DNA of 46,275 bases from Actinomycetota bacterium (GCA_011682385.1 JAACET010000003.1:1-46275); one strand, 5' to 3'. Shown: positions 27,269-38,579, counted from the first letter of the stretch. Translations and numbers: made by a program. The notes: generated from the letters alone by a model not told the origin.

Positions 27269-28198
27269 ATGGCCGATAAGGTTGCTTATATTTTTCCTGG
27301 TCAAGGAGCCCAGCACGTGGGTATGGCCCGGGATGTTCATCAGGCTTATCAGTGTGCTCGGGACGTCTTCGATCAAGCCGCTGAGCTTACGGGCATTGAT
27401 CTTGCTCAGGTGTGTTTTGACGGCCCGGAAGAGCGGCTGAATGCCACTGATATCAGCCAGGTAGCCATACTGACTACCAGCATGGCCATGCTTCAGGTGG
27501 GTCGGGAGCAGGGTTTTCTGGACCCGGGAACTATCTCGGCCACAGGCGGATTGAGTTTGGGAGAATATACTGCTCTTTGTGTAGCTGGCGTCATGGATTT
27601 CGCCGAGGCTGTCAAGCTGGTCCAAAAGCGTGGCCAATATATGCAGGAAACGGCTGATGCCAATCCTGGCACGATGTTGGTCCTGCGCGGCACCGATGAG
27701 CAGACGGTTGAGCAGCTCTGCCGTCAGGCCTGCGATGGCGAGGTTCTTTGGCCGGCAAACTATAATTGTCCGGGTCAGATTGTGGCCTCTGGAACCAAGC
27801 CGGCCTGTGCCCGATTGGCTGAGCTGGCCCAGCAGCAGCAGATTCCCACCATCGAGTTGCGCGTAGCTGGGGCTTTTCACAGTGAACTCATGACTCAAGC
27901 CAGCCGGCGATTAGCTCAAGCCTTGGCTGAAGTCAAATTGAGTGAGCCGCGGATTCCTGTTGCTTGTAACGTGACGGGCCGGTATTACAGGGATAGCCAA
28001 GAGGTCCGCGAGAACTTGGCTAAGCAGGTGAATAATCCGGTGCGCTGGCAGAAATGTATGGAACAGATGATTGCTGATGGTATTGAAGAGTATTATGAAA
28101 TTGGCCCGGGAAAGGTTCTTGCTGGCTTGGCCAGGAGGATTTCTCGTGCCATTAAGGTGAAGAGTGTCAATTCCCAGGCTAGTTTTGACAAAGCATAG
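27269..28198 (+). CDS. fabD: Malonyl CoA-ACP transacylase
   Basis: KVAYIFPGQGAQHVGM, ATGGLSLGEYTALCVAG (GxSLG), GAFHSELM. Confidence 0.96.
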   Translation: MADKVAYIFPGQGAQHVGMARDVHQAYQCARDVFDQAAELTGIDLAQVCFDGPEERLNATDISQVAILTTSMAMLQVGREQGFLDPGTISATGGLSLGEYTALCVAGVMDFAEAVKLVQKRGQYMQETADANPGTMLVLRGTDEQTVEQLCRQACDGEVLWPANYNCPGQIVASGTKPACARLAELAQQQQIPTIELRVAGAFHSELMTQASRRLAQALAEVKLSEPRIPVACNVTGRYYRDSQEVRENLAKQVNNPVRWQKCMEQMIADGIEEYYEIGPGKVLAGLARRISRAIKVKSVNSQASFDKA

Positions 28199-28207
28199 GA
28201 GCCGAAT

Positions 28208-28942
28208 ATGAAGGGCCGCGTGGCTATAGTAACTGGTGCTGCTCGAGGTATTGGTCGGGAGATCTCCCTCAAGCTTGCCGAGCAAGGAGCGGATATTGTC
28301 GCAGTTGATCTTTTGGAAGACGACTTGAAGGAAACGGTGGTCCTTGTTACTAAGTTGGGGGTCAAGGCTGTGGCCAAAACCGCCAATGTAACCGATGCTG
28401 AGTCCATGAAACAGATGGTCGAGCAGGTTCTCGAAGAATTCGGCAAAATTGACATAATGGTCAACAATGCCGGCATAACCCGTGATGGGCTTTTGTTGAC
28501 CATGGAAGAACAGGAATGGGATCAAGTTATTAATGTCAACCTCAAAGGAGTGTTTATTGGCATCCAGGCGGTTGCTAGACCAATGATTCGTGCCCGCTAT
28601 GGACGAATTGTCAATTTGGCCAGCGTGGCTGGCGTTATGGGTAATCCCGGACAGGCCAACTACTCCGCCAGCAAGGCTGGAGTTATCGGTCTAACCAAAA
28701 CGGCTGCGAAGGAGCTCGGCCGTAAGAATATTACCATAAATGCTGTGGCGCCAGGGTTTATAGATACGGAGATGACCAAAGTCTTGCCGGATAAGGTCAA
28801 GGAGGGTGTTAAGCCGCTGATTGCCCTGCGACGGTTCGGCGAGCCCCAAGAGGTGGCCGCGGTGGTGGCTTTCTTGGCTAGTGACCAGGCCAGCTATGTC
28901 ACCGGCCAGGTGCTCATCGTGGATGGCGGATTGCGGATGTGA
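28208..28942 (+). CDS. fabG: 3-oxoacyl-ACP reductase
   Basis: VTGAARGIGREI, NNAGITRDGLLL, YSASKAGVIGLTK, GQVLIVDGGLRM. Confidence 0.96.
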   Translation: MKGRVAIVTGAARGIGREISLKLAEQGADIVAVDLLEDDLKETVVLVTKLGVKAVAKTANVTDAESMKQMVEQVLEEFGKIDIMVNNAGITRDGLLLTMEEQEWDQVINVNLKGVFIGIQAVARPMIRARYGRIVNLASVAGVMGNPGQANYSASKAGVIGLTKTAAKELGRKNITINAVAPGFIDTEMTKVLPDKVKEGVKPLIALRRFGEPQEVAAVVAFLASDQASYVTGQVLIVDGGLRM

Positions 28943-29068
28943 TTGTTTTAGGAAAAAAGTTGCAGCCCAACGTACTCAGCAGTATATTGTCGCCTCGGCG
29001 AAATCGCTGACCATTATGGGCTGAGACTGAAAAATCGGGTTTTTCACCTGCGACAAGGAGATTGGACA

Positions 29069-29320
29069 GTGCCTACAGAAGAAGAAATCCAAGAAAAGGT
29101 TTCTCAGATTGTTAGTGAGCAGATGGGTATCGACAAGTCGGAGCTGACGCGAGAGACGTCATTTGTCGATGATTTGAATGCAGACTCCCTGGACACCGTA
29201 GAGCTGGTCATGGAATTCGAAGACGAGTTCGAGATGAGCATACCGGACGAGGAGGCTGAGAAGATTCGAACCATCGGCCAAGCCATCGACTACATCACGG
29301 AACACTCCAAGCAAAAGTAG
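29069..29320 (+). CDS. acpP: Acyl carrier protein
   Basis: [39 protein letters not shown] start with AAGGAG RBS. Confidence 0.97.
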   Translation: MPTEEEIQEKVSQIVSEQMGIDKSELTRETSFVDDLNADSLDTVELVMEFEDEFEMSIPDEEAEKIRTIGQAIDYITEHSKQK

Positions 29321-29336
29321 GGGAGATCCTTTATCC

Positions 29337-30581
29337 ATGTCGCGTCGTCGTGTGGTAATTACGGGTCTCGGGGCTATCACCTCCCTGGGGGATAACACCA
29401 AGAGCCTGTGGGACGGTCTCTGCACAGGGGCAAGTGGTATTGTTCCCATAGGCCGTTTTGACGCCAGCAAGTTTTCTTGCCATATAGGTGGGGAGCTGAC
29501 GAATTTTGATCCCACCGCTTACATGGGTACCAAGCAGGCCAAGCGAATCGACCGGGTAACGCAGTTTGCCTTGATAGCTGCCCGTGAAGCGGTCAACGAT
29601 TCCGGCCTGGATTTCTCCAAGATGGACCCCTTTCGAGCAGGCGTGATCATTGGTTCCGGGATCGGCGGTCTCGAAGAGCTCGAGACCCAGCACAGACGAC
29701 TGATAGAGTTGGGGCCGAAACGGGTATCGCCCTTTACAGTACCGCGTTTGATGGTCAACGCCTCTGCCGGCAATGTCTCCATAGAGTATAAAATTAAAGG
29801 CCCGAATTCAGCGACGGCCACAGCCTGTGCTTCCGGCGCCAACGCCATGGGCGATGCCTTCAGGATTATCCAGCGTGATGAAGCTGAGGTTATGATCACC
29901 GGAGGAGCCGAGGCCGCGTTGACCGTGATCGGCTTAGCCAGTTTCTGTGCCTTGAAGGCCGTCTCACGCCGGAACGACGAGCCGACCAAGGCCAGTCGAC
30001 CTTTTGACCTGAATCGTGATGGATTCGTGTTGTCGGAAGGGTCCGGTATCGTTGTTTTTGAAGAGTTGCAGCACGCCATTAATCGGGATGCCAAGATATA
30101 TGCCGAGGTCCTCGGCTACGGCATGAGTGGGGATGGCTATCATATTACCGCCCCCGATCCCGCCGGCGCAGGGGCTTGCAAGGCCATGCAATTGGCCTTG
30201 GCTGAAGCAAAGCTCAATCCGGAGCAAGTTGACTATATTAACGCTCACGGCACAGCCACTCCCGCTGGTGACGTCGCGGAGACCAGAGCCATTAAATCCG
30301 TCTTTGGCGAATCCGCCTATAAAGTGGCTGTCAGTTCAACCAAGAGTCAGTTGGGGCATCTGTTGGGGGCCTCAGGCGGGGTTGAGATGGTAGCCGTGTG
30401 CCTGGCGATTGAGAATGGACTTATACCACCGACGATCAACTTGGAGACGCCGGATCCTCAGTGCGACCTGGACTATACGCCATTGACCGCCCGGCAAACT
30501 AAGGTGGACGTGGCCATGAGCAATTCCTTTGGTTTCGGCGGACACAACGCCAGTCTGGTTGTCAAATCCTACAGCGGCTGA
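29337..30581 (+). CDS. fabF: 3-oxoacyl-ACP synthase II
   Basis: RRVVITGLGAITSLG, ATACASGANAMGDAF, NAHGTATPAGD, KSQLGHLLGASGGVEM, SNSFGFGGHNASLV. Confidence 0.97.
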   Translation: MSRRRVVITGLGAITSLGDNTKSLWDGLCTGASGIVPIGRFDASKFSCHIGGELTNFDPTAYMGTKQAKRIDRVTQFALIAAREAVNDSGLDFSKMDPFRAGVIIGSGIGGLEELETQHRRLIELGPKRVSPFTVPRLMVNASAGNVSIEYKIKGPNSATATACASGANAMGDAFRIIQRDEAEVMITGGAEAALTVIGLASFCALKAVSRRNDEPTKASRPFDLNRDGFVLSEGSGIVVFEELQHAINRDAKIYAEVLGYGMSGDGYHITAPDPAGAGACKAMQLALAEAKLNPEQVDYINAHGTATPAGDVAETRAIKSVFGESAYKVAVSSTKSQLGHLLGASGGVEMVAVCLAIENGLIPPTINLETPDPQCDLDYTPLTARQTKVDVAMSNSFGFGGHNASLVVKSYSG

Positions 30582-30624
30582 GCCTTCACCAAAGGCAGCT
30601 TAATCCACTGATTTTCTGACGCGG

Positions 30625-30655
30625 GACCCTCGATGAATTCGTGGGTCATTTTTTT
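30625..30655 (+). terminator. Rho-independent terminator of the fab cluster
   Basis: GACCC-T-CGA-TGAAT-TCG-T-GGGTC followed by ATTTTTTT. Confidence 0.85.
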
Positions 30656-30658
30656 AGG

Positions 30659-31144
30659 TCAGGTCAAGTCTCTCAGGTGTCGTTTGAAGACGCGATGAAC
30701 CAGCGACAACACCAGAACGCTGGCTATCAGAGCGGTCAGCACTGTGGGGGTAAAACCGCTGATGGCTACTCCCAAGGCTGTGCCCGAGGCCGGCGGGTGC
30801 TCTGTGTCAGTAACTACCATTATGAAAATCGACAGACCGACGGCAAGTGAATATACCACAGCCGAGGCCAAGAAAGATTCATGTGGAATTAGGCCGCACA
30901 AATATCCACAGGCAAAGCCTATCAGTTGCCCACCTATGATATTTATCGGCCTGGCGGCGACGCTGTTGGGCATGGCAAAGACTATGAAGGCGGTAGAACC
31001 TATTGAAGCTATTATCACCACTTGCTGGAATCTCAAGCCCAGCAGTACTGCGAATATTACCAAGGTGGCGAAAAGGCTCTGGAACACATAGTTCTTCCAG
31101 TGCAACCTCAATTCTTCAAGTTTCTTAGCTATTGATCTTTTCAT
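30659..31144 (-). CDS. HPP family membrane protein
   Basis: ASIGSTAFIVFAMPNSVAARPINIIGGQLIG, DTEHPPASGTALGVAISGF. Confidence 0.9.
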   Translation of the reverse strand: MKRSIAKKLEELRLHWKNYVFQSLFATLVIFAVLLGLRFQQVVIIASIGSTAFIVFAMPNSVAARPINIIGGQLIGFACGYLCGLIPHESFLASAVVYSLAVGLSIFIMVVTDTEHPPASGTALGVAISGFTPTVLTALIASVLVLSLVHRVFKRHLRDLT

Positions 31145-31364
31145 GAGCCGGTTTCCAAGCGATCTGAACTATGAAACGCCGCCTGATAGACACTTTCCTC
31201 AGAGGCCTAAGATGATATCTTTTGCCGTATGTCATATCCAGCAGAAAACCCGTGTGTTCTTAGTATGAACTGATTACCATTGTCTGGTTGTTGGTCATAA
31301 CACTCTGGGGGGGAGAGGTTATTTGGAGTACGATCGCGGGCGATTTGGGGTTTTGAAATAGCTT

Positions 31365-31613
31365 CTAGCTTTTGGGACGCGCTTCATTGACGACCAATGT
31401 ACGTCCGTCCAGCTCGGAGCCGTTAAGGGCCTCGATTGCAGCTTGGGCTTCGTCGCTGTTGGACATCTCAATAAAGCCAAAGCCGCGGGGACGACCGCTG
31501 ATGCGGTCCATAATTACCTTAGCCCGGTCGACCGCCCCGAAGGATTCAAAAGTCTCCTGCAGTGTGGCATCTGTTGTGCTGTACGGAAGGTTGCCTACAT
31601 AAATGTTCGTCAT
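31365..31613 (-). CDS. RRM-domain RNA-binding protein
   Basis: NIYVGNLPYSTTDATLQETFESFGAVDRAKVIMDRISGRPRGFGFIEMSN (RNP2 and RNP1). Confidence 0.95.
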   Translation of the reverse strand: MTNIYVGNLPYSTTDATLQETFESFGAVDRAKVIMDRISGRPRGFGFIEMSNSDEAQAAIEALNGSELDGRTLVVNEARPKS

Positions 31614-31884
31614 AACACTGACTCCTGGCGACGGTCCAGATTTCAGCTAATGGACGGCCAACCTGAACAAACGTCGCAACTCGAAAAATCCTGCTAAACC
31701 ACGCGTAGCCGCCTGACATCCATGTTTGCCAAAGGTTACGACAAAGTCAAGTCGGAATTTCGCCAAGTCTTATTGGTTGCGGTCTGCCGGCCAAATGTTT
31801 CTTGATTTCGAAGCCGTGTTAGCCTACTAACTATATCTCATAGCTGAAGGTTAAACTCTGTCCGTGTGCAGGAATTGAGCAAGC

Positions 31885-33081
31885 GTGAAACTCCTCTGGA
31901 TTGTATCTGGTCTGGGCGTGGCTTTACGGCTATGGCTGCTATATTGTGGCCACCGGCTGCGACAGTTCGTTCTCGAACAGCTCGCCGGAAAGACGCCGCG
32001 TTCAGCTCTTCCGACGACCTTGATTGCCCCGTGCAAAGGCATTGACCCCGGTTTTGAACAGAACGTCAAGGCCGTGCTGGATCAGAACTATCCGGGGCCC
32101 TGGCAGGTTATCTTTGTTGTTGAGAGTGCCGACGATCCAGCCTACGCGGTCCTGACCCAAATACTGAGCGAGAATCCTCGCAGCTTTGCCTCGGTTCACG
32201 TAGCGGGGCCGACGGACAGATGTAGCCAGAAGATCCACAATATGCTCGCCGGCGTGGCCTTAGCGCATCCTCGAAATGAGGTGTTTGCTTTCATAGACTC
32301 CGACGTACGTCCGGCCCCGGACTGGTTGACTTTTCTGACCGAGCCTCTGAAGCAGTCGGAGTTCCCTGTTAGTACCGGCTACCGTTGGTATGTCCCCGTG
32401 CGGGGCGGCTGGGCCAGTGCTACCCGAGCGGTGTGGAATGCCTTGGTCAGTGCTGCGGGCGATCCCCGTTGGCGAGCCTACGCCTGGGGAGGTGCTTTTG
32501 CAATTACCCGCAGAGCCTTCGAAGAATTGCAGATATCGAAGATCTGGTCCAATGCGCTTTCCGATGACCTTAGCGTATCTCAAGCCGTGCATGATGCTGG
32601 TAAGAAAGTAGCCTTTGTGACTCAGTGCGTATCCCCCAGCCACGAGGACTGTGACTGGTCGAGTGCATTTGATTTCATGCGTCGCCAGAGCTTGGTAGCT
32701 CGGGTGTATGCGCCATTGTTGTGGTTCATCGGATGGGTTTTGTGCTTGGGTTTTCTTGGCAGTCTAATAGTCGTGGCGGTTGCCGGACTGTGTTTGTTAC
32801 TGAGTGGTCGGTCCGAGGGCTATCTGATGTTGGGTTCAGCAGCTTTGCTTTACGGTCTGGATCTGCTGATTGGGATACAACGGCGAAGAACCGTCAAGTC
32901 CATCTTGCCCAGATGTGATTTCAGCAAGACCTTCTGGATGGAGACCTTTGGACAGATCTGGGTCGTGCTGGTGACCTTGGTTGCCTTGCTTTGTTCGGGG
33001 TTGTCTCGTAAGATGTTCTGGCGAGGACGGCTTTATACTTTGCTCAGTCCCAGCCGGACCTTAGTCGAGCAGCGAAGGTAG
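31885..33081 (+). CDS. Family 2 glycosyltransferase (ceramide glucosyltransferase-like)
   Basis: TTLIAPCKGIDPGFEQNVKAVLDQNYPG, AFIDSDVRPAPDWL, GGAFAITRRAFEEL, ALSDDLSVSQAV; C-terminal TM helices. Confidence 0.85.
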   Translation: MKLLWIVSGLGVALRLWLLYCGHRLRQFVLEQLAGKTPRSALPTTLIAPCKGIDPGFEQNVKAVLDQNYPGPWQVIFVVESADDPAYAVLTQILSENPRSFASVHVAGPTDRCSQKIHNMLAGVALAHPRNEVFAFIDSDVRPAPDWLTFLTEPLKQSEFPVSTGYRWYVPVRGGWASATRAVWNALVSAAGDPRWRAYAWGGAFAITRRAFEELQISKIWSNALSDDLSVSQAVHDAGKKVAFVTQCVSPSHEDCDWSSAFDFMRRQSLVARVYAPLLWFIGWVLCLGFLGSLIVVAVAGLCLLLSGRSEGYLMLGSAALLYGLDLLIGIQRRRTVKSILPRCDFSKTFWMETFGQIWVVLVTLVALLCSGLSRKMFWRGRLYTLLSPSRTLVEQRR

Positions 33082-33130
33082 GAATTGTTTTTTCAGGCCT
33101 CAAGTGTAATTAAGAAAGGGGGTCTGGCTC

Positions 33131-34303
33131 ATGTCTATATGTTTGATAATCTGTTTGGCCGGAGTAATTTGCCGAGCTGATGGTGCCCCTGTTCGCGAAA
33201 GGCAGCAAGTGGTATCTGTGCCCGGGGGGACGCTTTTGGCCCAACGAGAATACTCGACGCTGGAACGTTTGGCGAGGCCAGCGGGCAAACTCCCTAACAG
33301 AGTCGCAGGTATATCGCTCGCCCCTGCTCAGCAGCGCATCCTGGTGAAACGCATCTTACAGGAGCAGATAAAGATTTGGCGAGCCCAAGCCCGGAAAATC
33401 TCGCTTCACTTGGCTCAGCAAGCTCTGGAGGAGAAGCCCGAACTGACAGATGTCGATATCGGTTCGGCGGAATCAGCGAAACAGTCTCTGGAGTTCGAAA
33501 GCCTCGTCAGGAAGAATCTGCGGGAAGTGGCCTTGCAGTTTGTCAGGGAAATGAGAATCCCGGCCGACCCTTGGGAACAGGCCTACGTCGGCAGAGCGAT
33601 GGTAGCTCTTCTTGAGCGAGCCCATGAAGACCAGTTGGCTGACCAAGATAGGCTGTTGGTGCAAGTGTTGGTTTCTGGACCCAAGGTTGTGCGCGAGCTT
33701 CCGGAGCCGAGCGTCAGATTTCCGCCGACCCGTGCAGAGGATCCCGGTCAATCCCAGCCTGTAAAATCAAGTGATGGTCAGGTGGCAGATAAGAATTCCG
33801 AGGCCTATCTGCTGGAGTTACGCCGCGCCCGACAGGACGCCGAGCAGCGCAACGCTCAGGATGAGCGAATCATGTGGACCAACCGGGCGGTAGAGGCATT
33901 TTATCGTGATTCTATTGACATGATGATTAGAAGCAGAAGTCCATATGTCTACAAGGCTGTGCTTGAAAGACTCAACCGGCAACTTCGTAGTGGGGATGCT
34001 GTCTTCGAGCAGACGATTGCAGCCCTTAGTCGAATTCAGCTGAGCCAACTGGATCTAAGCCAGTTGAAGCTCATGCGGGCCAAGCTGAAGGGCCTGGCCT
34101 GGCAGTCTCGTGGCCGCCGCCGATACACCGTCTATACTGAAGTGCAAAAGCAGGTTCGAGCGCAGTCGAGTTTTGAGCAGCGCGAGTTGGATTTTTCTCA
34201 GTCCGTGCAGAAATTGTTGACTAGGTTGGCTCAACAGATAGAATCATCCAGCCAACGTGAGCCTCTGGGCATACGCCGAAGGACGCTGGGTCCCGACGAT
34301 TAA
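33131..34303 (+). CDS. Hypothetical secreted, helix-rich protein
   Basis: Signal-peptide-like MSICLIICLAGVICRADGA, then charged helical sequence; no recognised domain. Confidence 0.6.
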   Translation: MSICLIICLAGVICRADGAPVRERQQVVSVPGGTLLAQREYSTLERLARPAGKLPNRVAGISLAPAQQRILVKRILQEQIKIWRAQARKISLHLAQQALEEKPELTDVDIGSAESAKQSLEFESLVRKNLREVALQFVREMRIPADPWEQAYVGRAMVALLERAHEDQLADQDRLLVQVLVSGPKVVRELPEPSVRFPPTRAEDPGQSQPVKSSDGQVADKNSEAYLLELRRARQDAEQRNAQDERIMWTNRAVEAFYRDSIDMMIRSRSPYVYKAVLERLNRQLRSGDAVFEQTIAALSRIQLSQLDLSQLKLMRAKLKGLAWQSRGRRRYTVYTEVQKQVRAQSSFEQRELDFSQSVQKLLTRLAQQIESSSQREPLGIRRRTLGPDD

Positions 34304-34474
34304 GCGCTGGCCGCTCGCCTTGGCTACGAGCAGATGGATGAGCTTATTCACCGAGTTCGACAAAAACCTTGCAGGTCGCGATTAATTCGTATAGTTTTTT
34401 GACCGGGAGTCGTTTTGAAATGGCTTCTGGTTGAGTTCCTTTCCGGCAAATCCCATTGTGGTATTGGGGCCATT

Positions 34475-35428
34475 ATGAGCAAATCCGAAACAGCTAAGCC
34501 TGACGAACCCCTGGTGGTGGTTATTGGTTCGATCAATATGGACCTGGTGGTTAAAACAGCCGTGCTGCCTGGTCCGGGGCAAACTGTACAAGGAAGGAAC
34601 TTCGCCAGCATACCTGGCGGCAAAGGAGCCAATCAGGCAGTAGCTGCATCCAGGCTGGGTGCCAGGGTACATATGATCGGCAAGGTGGGCAGTGACCACT
34701 TCGGCGAGCACTTGTTGATGTGTCTGGACAAGAACCAGGTGGACACTTCAGCCGTGGTTGTAGCGGAGGGTATTTCCTCTGGACTGGCCATTGTTATGGT
34801 TGATGGCCAAGGTGAGAACTCCATTTGCGTAGTAGCCGGGGCTAACGGCCAAGTGCAACCGGAGGATCTGGCCGCCCAGGAAGAGCTCATATCTCGGGCC
34901 AAGGTGGTTGTGTTGCAGTTGGAGTTGCCGGTGCCTACTGTGTTGCAGGCCATCAGGTTAGCCCGCAAGCATGGCGTTATGACGATTCTTGATCCAGCTC
35001 CTGCTGCGGCAGACACCCCGCCGGAATTGCTCAAGGTGGACATAATTACCCCCAATCACATTGAGGCCGGTTTGATGGTTGGTGAGCCTATCGCGGACGT
35101 TCGCTCAGCCAAGACGGTCGCGGCTGCTCTGCTGGCCAATGGTCCGGAGGCGGTGGTGGTAACCATTGGTGAGAAGGGGGCGGTGCTGGTGGATAAGTCC
35201 GACAACATCCGTCACTTTCCCGCCCCCAAGGTGGGTATTGTAGACACTACTGGTGCCGGCGACGCCTTCACGGGCGCTCTGTCTGTAGCTATTGCTCGGG
35301 GCCAGAAGTATTCCGATGCCATCCGTTACGCCAACACTGCTGGGGCTTTGGCCTGTACGAAGTTTGGAGCTCAGCCGGCCATGCCCAATCACCGGGAAGT
35401 TGGGGAGTTGCTGAGCAAGCAGAGCTAG
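34475..35428 (+). CDS. rbsK: Ribokinase (PfkB family)
   Basis: VVIGSINMDLVVKTAVLPGPGQTVQGRNFASIPGGKGANQAVAASRLG, VDTTGAGDAFTGALSVA; ATG at 34475 preferred. Confidence 0.9.
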   Translation: MSKSETAKPDEPLVVVIGSINMDLVVKTAVLPGPGQTVQGRNFASIPGGKGANQAVAASRLGARVHMIGKVGSDHFGEHLLMCLDKNQVDTSAVVVAEGISSGLAIVMVDGQGENSICVVAGANGQVQPEDLAAQEELISRAKVVVLQLELPVPTVLQAIRLARKHGVMTILDPAPAAADTPPELLKVDIITPNHIEAGLMVGEPIADVRSAKTVAAALLANGPEAVVVTIGEKGAVLVDKSDNIRHFPAPKVGIVDTTGAGDAFTGALSVAIARGQKYSDAIRYANTAGALACTKFGAQPAMPNHREVGELLSKQS

Positions 35429-35453
35429 GGCCCCCTAGCTTCTGAGGCGGCAT

Positions 35454-38144
35454 TCAGCCCTGTTGGTTTTCTCCTGCCAAGCTCGCCGAACTTGTCACCA
35501 TGAGTGACGATGCTTTTAGATGTTTGGTCACTATTTCAATTAATTTGTCGGGGCCAAAGGGCTTAGCCAGATAATCATCGCATCCGGCCTCCAGACACTT
35601 CTGAGCATCTGACTCCATGGCATAGGCGGTCAAAGCGATGATCGGCACGGTTATATCTTTTTCTCGCAAGGCTTTTGTGGCGTCGTAACCGTTCATTACG
35701 GGCATCTGCATATCCATCAATATCAGATCAAAGGATTCGGAGGTGGCCCTATCCACCACTTGCTGACCGTTTTGAACCGAGGTTGTCTCCAGACCCATTT
35801 TCTCCAGGAGTACCTCGATGAATCTTTGATTTGTGGGATTGTCCTCGGCCAGCAGAACTCGACTGGCCGAAAGACCCTCAAGGGAATCGAGGACCCTTTG
35901 GCTGTGGGGTTCAGCAACGAGCTGCTGTTGGCTAAGAAGATCTTTTTTATCGAGCAAAACCACAGATTCTATCTCAACACCAGCCGGGATAATCAGGGAA
36001 AAGACGGAGCCTTTTCCGAGTTCACTTTGGACCCTAATATCGCTGCCCAGGATTTCAGCCAGACGTTTAGTGATGGCCAGTCCCAGGCCGGTACCACCAT
36101 ATTTGCGGGTGGTACTGCCGTCGACCTGATGAAAGGACTCGAAGATCAGTTTTTGGTCTGCCGACGAAATACCGATGCCGGTATCTTCCACGTCGAAGCG
36201 GATAAAAGCCTTATCTGCTTCATTTTCTAGAGTCACTTTGACATACACATGTCCGTTCTCGGTGAACTTGATGGCATTATTTATCAGGTTCAGCAGGCAC
36301 TGCCGAACCCTGCCGGGGTCGGTCTTGATTCTTGTGGACAAATCACATTCGGACAGGATTTCAAATTCAAGCCCCTTCTGCCTGGCCACTGGCCGCAAGA
36401 GCGAGTCTGTGCTGGCCAGGATTTTTTCCAGTGAACATTCGATAATTTCAGTATGGAGTTTACCGGCCTCAAGTTTGGAGAAGTCCAGGATATCATTAAT
36501 TACGGTCAAGAGGTTTTGGCCGGCGTCACTGATAATATTAAGATATTCCCTTTGTTCATCTTGCAGATCTTCTTGCTCTAGAAGTTCACTAAAGCCGATA
36601 ATGCCGTTCAATGGCGTGCGAATCTCATGACTCATGTTGGCCAGAAACTCACTCTTGGCCTTGTTGGCGGCCATGGCTTCTTGAGCCAGCAGCTTAGCCT
36701 GTTCGGTTGAGGCCGACAGGTGTTTGTTGATCTCTTCGATCTCGGTCTTTCTCCGCTCCGCCTGTTCTTTGGCTTGTCTAACCTCTTGCTCAGCCCGTGT
36801 AGTCTGAATCACCTGAGCTGTGGTATTGACAAGACTCTCCAGTAAGGCATCTTCATCGTTGGAAATTGGGTGTTTGGCGAATAAGGCCAAAACGCCGCTA
36901 GTTTCACCGCCCGGCGGGCGAAGCTGATAGCCGGCGAAGGAGACTAACCCCAACTCCTTAGCCCATTCATGGTTATGGACCCGTGGATCATGAGTAACGT
37001 CATTGGTCAGGAATTTGCGTTCCGCTCCGTTGGCCACCAGCCCGATCTTGTAGGCCCCGAATGGCACTCGCCGATGGGCTGGGCTGTCAATGTGCGTGTA
37101 GCGGCCTGAACTGGACATCAGCCACAGGCAGAGGTTTCGTTCACGGCAGACATGGGGACCTTCGCTGATCTTGGCATGCATACAGCCGGACTCACAAAGG
37201 TCTCCCGGCCGAGTGATCCAGATACGGCAAAAATCGGCGTCGAATATGTCCATCACGCCGTCCGTGATCTTTTTCAGTTTTTCTTCCAAGTTGCCCGGCT
37301 TGAGTAATTCCGCCTGCAATTCATTCGTTTTCTCAATACGTTCTTCGTTCCGCTTGCGGTCGGTGATTTCCTTTTTAAGTTGTTCGTTGTTTCTTTGTAG
37401 TTCGGCAGTACGCTCTTCTACCAGCTTCTCGAGGTGATCGTGGTGTTTTTTCAATTCCTCGTTTACCTGCTGCAATTTCTCATAAGTCGTCTTAACTCTG
37501 TTCACCATCGGTCGAAAAATAAACAGACCCTCAAGCAATAAAAGAAGCAGCACGGCAGGTAAAGTATAGCTTCCCATGTAGTTGAGGGTATCGACCCGGC
37601 CCTGAGCCTCTTTATCATATTGAAAGACCGCTTGATCCATCCATTTCAGGTATAAAGGTGAGGCTTTGACAATCTCTTGGACCAAAGGAGAACGTGGAGA
37701 GATTTGAATAAGCTCGCCGGGCTCTAAGGCCAAAATCCCATTTACCGCCTTTCTGATTGTTTGATAGTAGGGTTCGATCCTCGCGAACAAATCTTGAATT
37801 TCAGGACTGTTATTCCCGGGAAGTTGGAGTTCCTTATTTCCATACTGTAGGCCGTTATGTACTTGTGTCCAACTTGACACGGAAGCTGATAACGACTGAC
37901 GATGGTGTTGCCTCATTTTCATATCTTGGCTTTGGGCCAACAAAAGCGCCTCTTTAGCGATTTTCTGGGAGAGCATTCTTTGGCGACCGGAGAGATTGAT
38001 CACCGGTGCATCTGAGGCCTGTCTGTACACGGCAAGGCGTACTAAGGTATAGGCGGAAATACTAAGTAAGGCTATCAAGGATAGAGCTATCAGATAACGA
38101 AGGGTAAGTTTTCTTGTCTGGTAAATAGTTGTATCATCGGACAT
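35454..38144 (-). CDS. Hybrid sensor histidine kinase/response regulator
   Basis: PilJ/NarX-like N terminus ([23 protein letters not shown]), GAF-like region, H-box [19 protein letters not shown], HATPase ([13 protein letters not shown]), receiver ([16 protein letters not shown]); ATG at 38144 with GGAG upstream preferred. Confidence 0.92.
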   Translation of the reverse strand: MSDDTTIYQTRKLTLRYLIALSLIALLSISAYTLVRLAVYRQASDAPVINLSGRQRMLSQKIAKEALLLAQSQDMKMRQHHRQSLSASVSSWTQVHNGLQYGNKELQLPGNNSPEIQDLFARIEPYYQTIRKAVNGILALEPGELIQISPRSPLVQEIVKASPLYLKWMDQAVFQYDKEAQGRVDTLNYMGSYTLPAVLLLLLLEGLFIFRPMVNRVKTTYEKLQQVNEELKKHHDHLEKLVEERTAELQRNNEQLKKEITDRKRNEERIEKTNELQAELLKPGNLEEKLKKITDGVMDIFDADFCRIWITRPGDLCESGCMHAKISEGPHVCRERNLCLWLMSSSGRYTHIDSPAHRRVPFGAYKIGLVANGAERKFLTNDVTHDPRVHNHEWAKELGLVSFAGYQLRPPGGETSGVLALFAKHPISNDEDALLESLVNTTAQVIQTTRAEQEVRQAKEQAERRKTEIEEINKHLSASTEQAKLLAQEAMAANKAKSEFLANMSHEIRTPLNGIIGFSELLEQEDLQDEQREYLNIISDAGQNLLTVINDILDFSKLEAGKLHTEIIECSLEKILASTDSLLRPVARQKGLEFEILSECDLSTRIKTDPGRVRQCLLNLINNAIKFTENGHVYVKVTLENEADKAFIRFDVEDTGIGISSADQKLIFESFHQVDGSTTRKYGGTGLGLAITKRLAEILGSDIRVQSELGKGSVFSLIIPAGVEIESVVLLDKKDLLSQQQLVAEPHSQRVLDSLEGLSASRVLLAEDNPTNQRFIEVLLEKMGLETTSVQNGQQVVDRATSESFDLILMDMQMPVMNGYDATKALREKDITVPIIALTAYAMESDAQKCLEAGCDDYLAKPFGPDKLIEIVTKHLKASSLMVTSSASLAGENQQG

Positions 38145-38579
38145 GCTTGATCTCCTGGCATATCTCTGCTGCAATTCTTACGGTCAATACGTGACAATTT
38201 TTGTTCTTGAAGGACCAGGCAGGCCCCTCTTTTTGAAAATAAAATCACGCTGTAAGAACATTGGTCTATTAGAGCCCCCGACTGTTGTGCGGATAGCGCC
38301 CCCCCCGCACTGTCCTCGATCTATATCTACTTTCGGCTCACAACAGGCCGGTCTTGAGCTATTTAGACCGAGAAATTCTTAGGCCGAATACTACCTAACA
38401 TTTTTATTGACAGGGTATTGTGTCTGGAGCGTCTAGCCGTGAGATGTTGTCTGTCTACCCAAACAATCTTAGGGTTTTTGCTGGCTCAGTAATTCTGGGC
38501 GGATATAATCAACTCAGCCGATGGCAGCATAGTGTAGTCAAACGCAAGTTCCGCGTCACAACATGGAGGACCAAAGCTT

